A DNA stretch of 64,000 bases, taken from Melampsora larici-populina 98AG31 (lineage: Eukaryota > Basidiomycota > Pucciniomycetes > Pucciniales > Melampsoraceae). A model generated the notes under the pieces. That model had not been told where the DNA came from. It worked only from the letters and a program-made list of their open reading frames with translations, and did no database searches. Shown piece by piece: positions 61,003 to 64,000 of this stretch; positions within the stretch are counted from its first letter, which is position 1; every line of letters begins with the position of its first letter. The stretch covers positions 440,191-504,190 of the forward strand of contig NW_006768782.1 in the NCBI RefSeq assembly GCF_000204055.1, written 5' to 3'. Position numbers and translations under genes: made by a program.

Positions 61003-61791
61003 GGGTGTAGTTCAAAAAAGTGTAAGGTACGAGTTATCGTAACCTTTACTGAGACAGATTCTCACAGGCCAAAGCCAAGACTGAACTATCACCACGTATA
61101 TATATTCCTGATATAGGCCTAAACAACACAGAATCAATATAAAGACTACTAATCGAGAGAAGGAGGAAATGGGAACCTCCACAAGGAGTCCTACCTAAAC
61201 AACACAGAATCGATATAAAGACTACTAATTGAGAGAAGGAGGAAATGGGAACCTCGAAGAAAAAGGGGTGTAGTTCAAAAAAGTGTAAGGTACGAGTTAT
61301 CGTAACCTTCACTGAGACAGATTCTCACAGGCCAAAGCCGAGACTGAACTATCACCACGTATATATATTCCTGATATAGGCCTAAACAACACAGAATCAA
61401 TATAAAGACTACTAATCGAGAGAAGGAGGAAATGGGAACCTCCACAAGGAGTCCTACCTAAACAACACAGAATCAATATAAAGACTACTAATTGAGAGAA
61501 GGAGGAAATGGGAACCTCGAAGAAAAAGGGGTGTAGTTCAAAAAAGTGTAAGGTACGAGTTATCGTAACCTTCACTGAGACAGATTCTCACAGGCCAAAG
61601 CTGAGACTGAACTATCACCACGTATATATATTCCTGATATAGGCCTAAACAACACAGAATCAATATAAAGACTACTAATCGAGAGAAGGAGGAAATGGGA
61701 ACCTCCACAAGGAGTCCTACCTAAACAACACAGAATCAATATAAAGACTACTAATCGAGAGAAGGAGGAAATGTGAACCTCGAAGAAAAAG
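61003..61791. repeat. three 263-bp tandem repeats
   Basis: Units start GGGTGTAGTTCAAAAAAGTG at 61003, 61266 and 61529 and are nearly identical. Each contains an internal diverged duplication of about 70-80 bp (CCTAAACAACACAGAATCAA twice). The array lies just upstream of the minus-strand gag, where the LTR or leader would be. Long minus-strand frames inside are repeat artefacts. Confidence 0.93.
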
Positions 61792-61902
61792 AGACAACAG
61801 AAAGGAAACTCTACATCTAACTATAAGCACACTAAACTAACATGTGTGTGAACTATACACCTGTAATGTTGTGACACCTAACTCCTCCCTTACAGATGGT
61901 TG

Positions 61903-63275
61903 GATGAGTCAGAATTGCTTGGTGAAGCGTCGTCCTCCGGAACTGCTCTCTTCAGATCCGCCTTCACCCTATCATGTTTCTCCTGTCTAGAATGGACAGT
62001 TCAAGTATCATGGGTGGTCGAGACTCCCTCTCCTGATATGGCTGCCAGTAGTTGGCTTGAGTCATCCACCCTCTGCTGATTCTGGCCTTGCTGGGCGTTT
62101 GGCGCAGATGTGTTTCTTGGTACGGAGCTTGGCGTTTTAACGGGCTCGTCATATTCCATCGCTACCATCGAGCCGTATTGATTGTTAAACTCTCCGATCA
62201 GGCGTCTAGCAGCCGGGCCGTTCTTATTGTCCAAGGCTCTCGTCAATGCTTCCAAGATTGCCCGACTCCCACTGGTGGGCTCGTTGGGCTCCTTGCCAGA
62301 GGAACTTCTGAAAGCTATCCAAACCAGAATGGAAATAAAGGCAATGTAAGTTCCATGTGTCTATTTCCTTTTATCCTGGTCTCTCTGTTGCATAGTGCTG
62401 GGTTAACCTCCACCCTATCCCTGCAAGGATTGCAGGGTAAACAAACTGAAAAGTTACTTTCAACCAGGTACTACTGGGATACGACGATTTACTGTCCACC
62501 TGACTACGTCTTGTGACTAGCGCCATTGGCTGCTTCAAGTTTGTTTAGCGCTACTAGCAGCTCTTACTGTTTTGATCGGGTGACTGACTGCATGTGCTTC
62601 CGTCTTCTCCAGGCGCATAGGCAGCAGCCCTGGACTAGCTACGATCACTATAGAATGTGGCGCTATTAGCAGCCTGCTTCTACGATTACAGTTCGCTGGA
62701 GCTGATTCTGGCGCTATGAGCTTCCTTAAAGCAATTACACAGGTAGAACACGGTGACGAAGGGAAAACCCTCTCTTGCTAAGACAGGTATATTGGGGAGA
62801 ACTCTGCCCATGATAAAGGAAGGAACTTAGAATAGGAAATGAGTCAACCTACCATCTAAAGGTACGCCGTCTTGTTCCACTTGGCTTGTTGATCCTTTCC
62901 CCTTCATCAACCTCTCCTGTTGACGTCTCTCTATAATTCCCTCGCCATCTCTATCTTTCAAAGTTCTCGACGTTTAACTTCGAGCGGTTTGATGTCTTCT
63001 GGATTCGAGTCCGAGTCTTTGCCGTCTAAATTGATCTCCTCTTGTAAGACATCTCGGGTTTGACTCTTGGCTGCTTCGACTAGAGATTGCTGATTTTCTT
63101 CTTGTCCTTTTGATCTTGGGGCTCTGGACTCTGCTCTTCTTTGACGCTCTTCAGCTTGTTCCTTTTCTTTTGCTATCTTTGTCGCTCTCTTGTCTTCCTC
63201 TTGTTTAGACCTAGAGACCATTTCTTGACGTTGAATTTTATCTTTTAGTAAAGAAGCTTGTTGATGTATGTTCAT
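61903..63275 (-). CDS. hypothetical charged protein, possibly broken
   Basis: I do not recognise it. An ATG at 63275 opens a 105-codon frame of strongly charged, helical sequence (KQEEDKRATKIAKEKEQAEE) ending at 62958. The neighbouring frame continues with LKDRDGEGIIERRQQERLMK up to a GTAGGT donor near 62855, so a frameshift or a short intron may lie at about 62985. A second block, about 62000-62310 after a TTTCAG acceptor, reads RAILEALTRALDNKNGPAAR and then a Gln/Ser-rich tail. It may be a gene relic or part of a retroelement. Confidence 0.35.
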
Positions 63276-63469
63276 TCAATCAATGTTATAAAATTTGGTT
63301 GGAGACGGGTTTTAAGATGATGTATTTTTAAAAGAAAAAAGAAAAGGAAAAGGAATTAGATGTCCTAATAAAAGGTTATAGAGTGCTTTTACTTCGGAGA
63401 TCTATGAAGATGGTGTCTACAGAGAGGGCAACTGAGATGGTAGGCTTCTAGGAGAAAAAAAAATTTCCC

Positions 63470-64000
63470 CTATTGAACCACTAAAGAATGGAACACCACA
63501 CCATTGTGGTTGCGAGCCCCAAGTTCTTCTCGGGGGCCTCTATCTCTCCTGACACCTCTCTTACCCGTTGTAATGGACTGTACTTTACCGCCTCGGTCTT
63601 TGGGTAAATTACCAATATCTCTTCGACTGTTGCCATATTCAAAAAACGTATCATGGACGCTGGAGTCGAAATATTCTTATGTGACTGTCAAACATTATTT
63701 AGTCCCGCTTGCCCTTTCATTGTGTTTACCAAGTCCGAAATCTAGCAAATGAATGTCAGCTGAATTCCTGATGGATAGATCATAAGTGCGACTTACAAGC
63801 CCAACTGTGAGAGAGAAAGTTTCCTTTAAGCGCTTAATGTCAGTTCCTGGCCCCTGTGTGCGCAAAGTACAGATTTGTCACTGATCAAGCCACTTGCTTA
63901 AGTCAAAGAAAAGTACATTTACATACCGCATGATTGTAAAAGTACTTCAGCCAATAGTTTTTGACTTCTAGGTAGAAGTCTTTGGCCACACAATGACCCA
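63470..64000 (-). CDS. partial unrecognised gene at right edge
   Basis: The gene runs off the end of the window. Exons at 63927-64000 (CVAKDFYLEVKNYWLKYFYN) and 63797-63853 (GPGTDIKRLKETFSLTVGL, exactly 19 codons) have good GTATGT and GTAAGT donors. A following block ends at TAG 63470-63472 and includes HDTFFEYGNSRRDIG. The join between 63741 and this block is unclear because an in-frame TGA occurs. I cannot name a family. Confidence 0.4.

Noticed and set aside
61046..61575. Two identical 88-codon minus-strand frames
   Set aside because: Both are products of the 263-bp tandem repeat, not genes.
61003..61791. CRISPR-like array
   Set aside because: Unit length of 263 bp without unique spacers, in a eukaryotic genome.
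1..64000. tRNA or rRNA genes
   Set aside because: None recognised by eye on either strand; a covariance search was not possible.

Overview
The window looks like a repeat-dense stretch of a basidiomycete nuclear genome, most likely a rust fungus (Pucciniales). The evidence is small GT-AG introns of about 50-100 nt in every gene, one conserved eukaryotic housekeeping gene (GCN1), a fungal type IIC P-type ATPase, and a set of mobile elements often seen together in rusts: hAT with BED finger, KDZ, Plavaka/CACTA-like, PIF-Harbinger accessory protein with MITEs, DIRS-type, Ty1/copia and Ty3-like. The rust assignment is inference; no rRNA or marker gene is present. There is one 100-N assembly gap (18649-18748).

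Layout. 1-1.4 kb: a Harbinger-type Myb/SANT accessory protein (minus). 1.5-2.4 kb: an 816-bp foldback element with CACTA ends and a TCA target duplication. 2.8-7.1 kb: a complete hAT transposon with 7-bp target duplication and an intact seven-exon transposase gene (minus). 7.7-11.3 kb: an intact eleven-exon KDZ transposase gene. 11.5-17.7 kb: a DIRS-like tyrosine-recombinase retrotransposon (gag, RT/RNase H, recombinase) in which gag and pol appear to be joined by splicing. 18-22.2 kb: degenerate repeats, a gap, a 20-bp minisatellite and a decayed DDE transposase. 22.2-24.5 kb: AT-rich, no supported gene.

24.5-35.3 kb is a host-gene island: a Ser/Thr/Pro-rich single-pass membrane protein and the large HEAT-repeat protein GCN1, both minus. 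38.5-45.3 kb is a second, decayed hAT copy with its own 7-bp target duplication and a Tourist-like MITE nested in it. 45.6-46.4 kb is a second Tourist-like MITE, and 47.1-48.1 kb a copia integrase remnant. 50.3-55.4 kb is an intact 22-exon Na,K-ATPase-like P-type ATPase (plus). 56.3-59.3 kb is a Plavaka/CACTA-like deletion derivative with TIRs and a 3-bp target duplication. 59.4-61.8 kb holds a Ty3-like gag with an in-frame stop and three 263-bp tandem repeats. 62-64 kb holds two unrecognised minus-strand genes, one running off the end.

The main observations are structural. Both hAT copies carry, at the same protein position, an intron that fits an AT-AC intron with U2-like donor. The DIRS element has its gag stop codon overlapping a splice donor, so splicing would switch Gag to Gag-Pol. 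The KDZ gene uses a GC-AG intron. Exon models were built by hand from splice consensus and reading frame; they have no transcript support.
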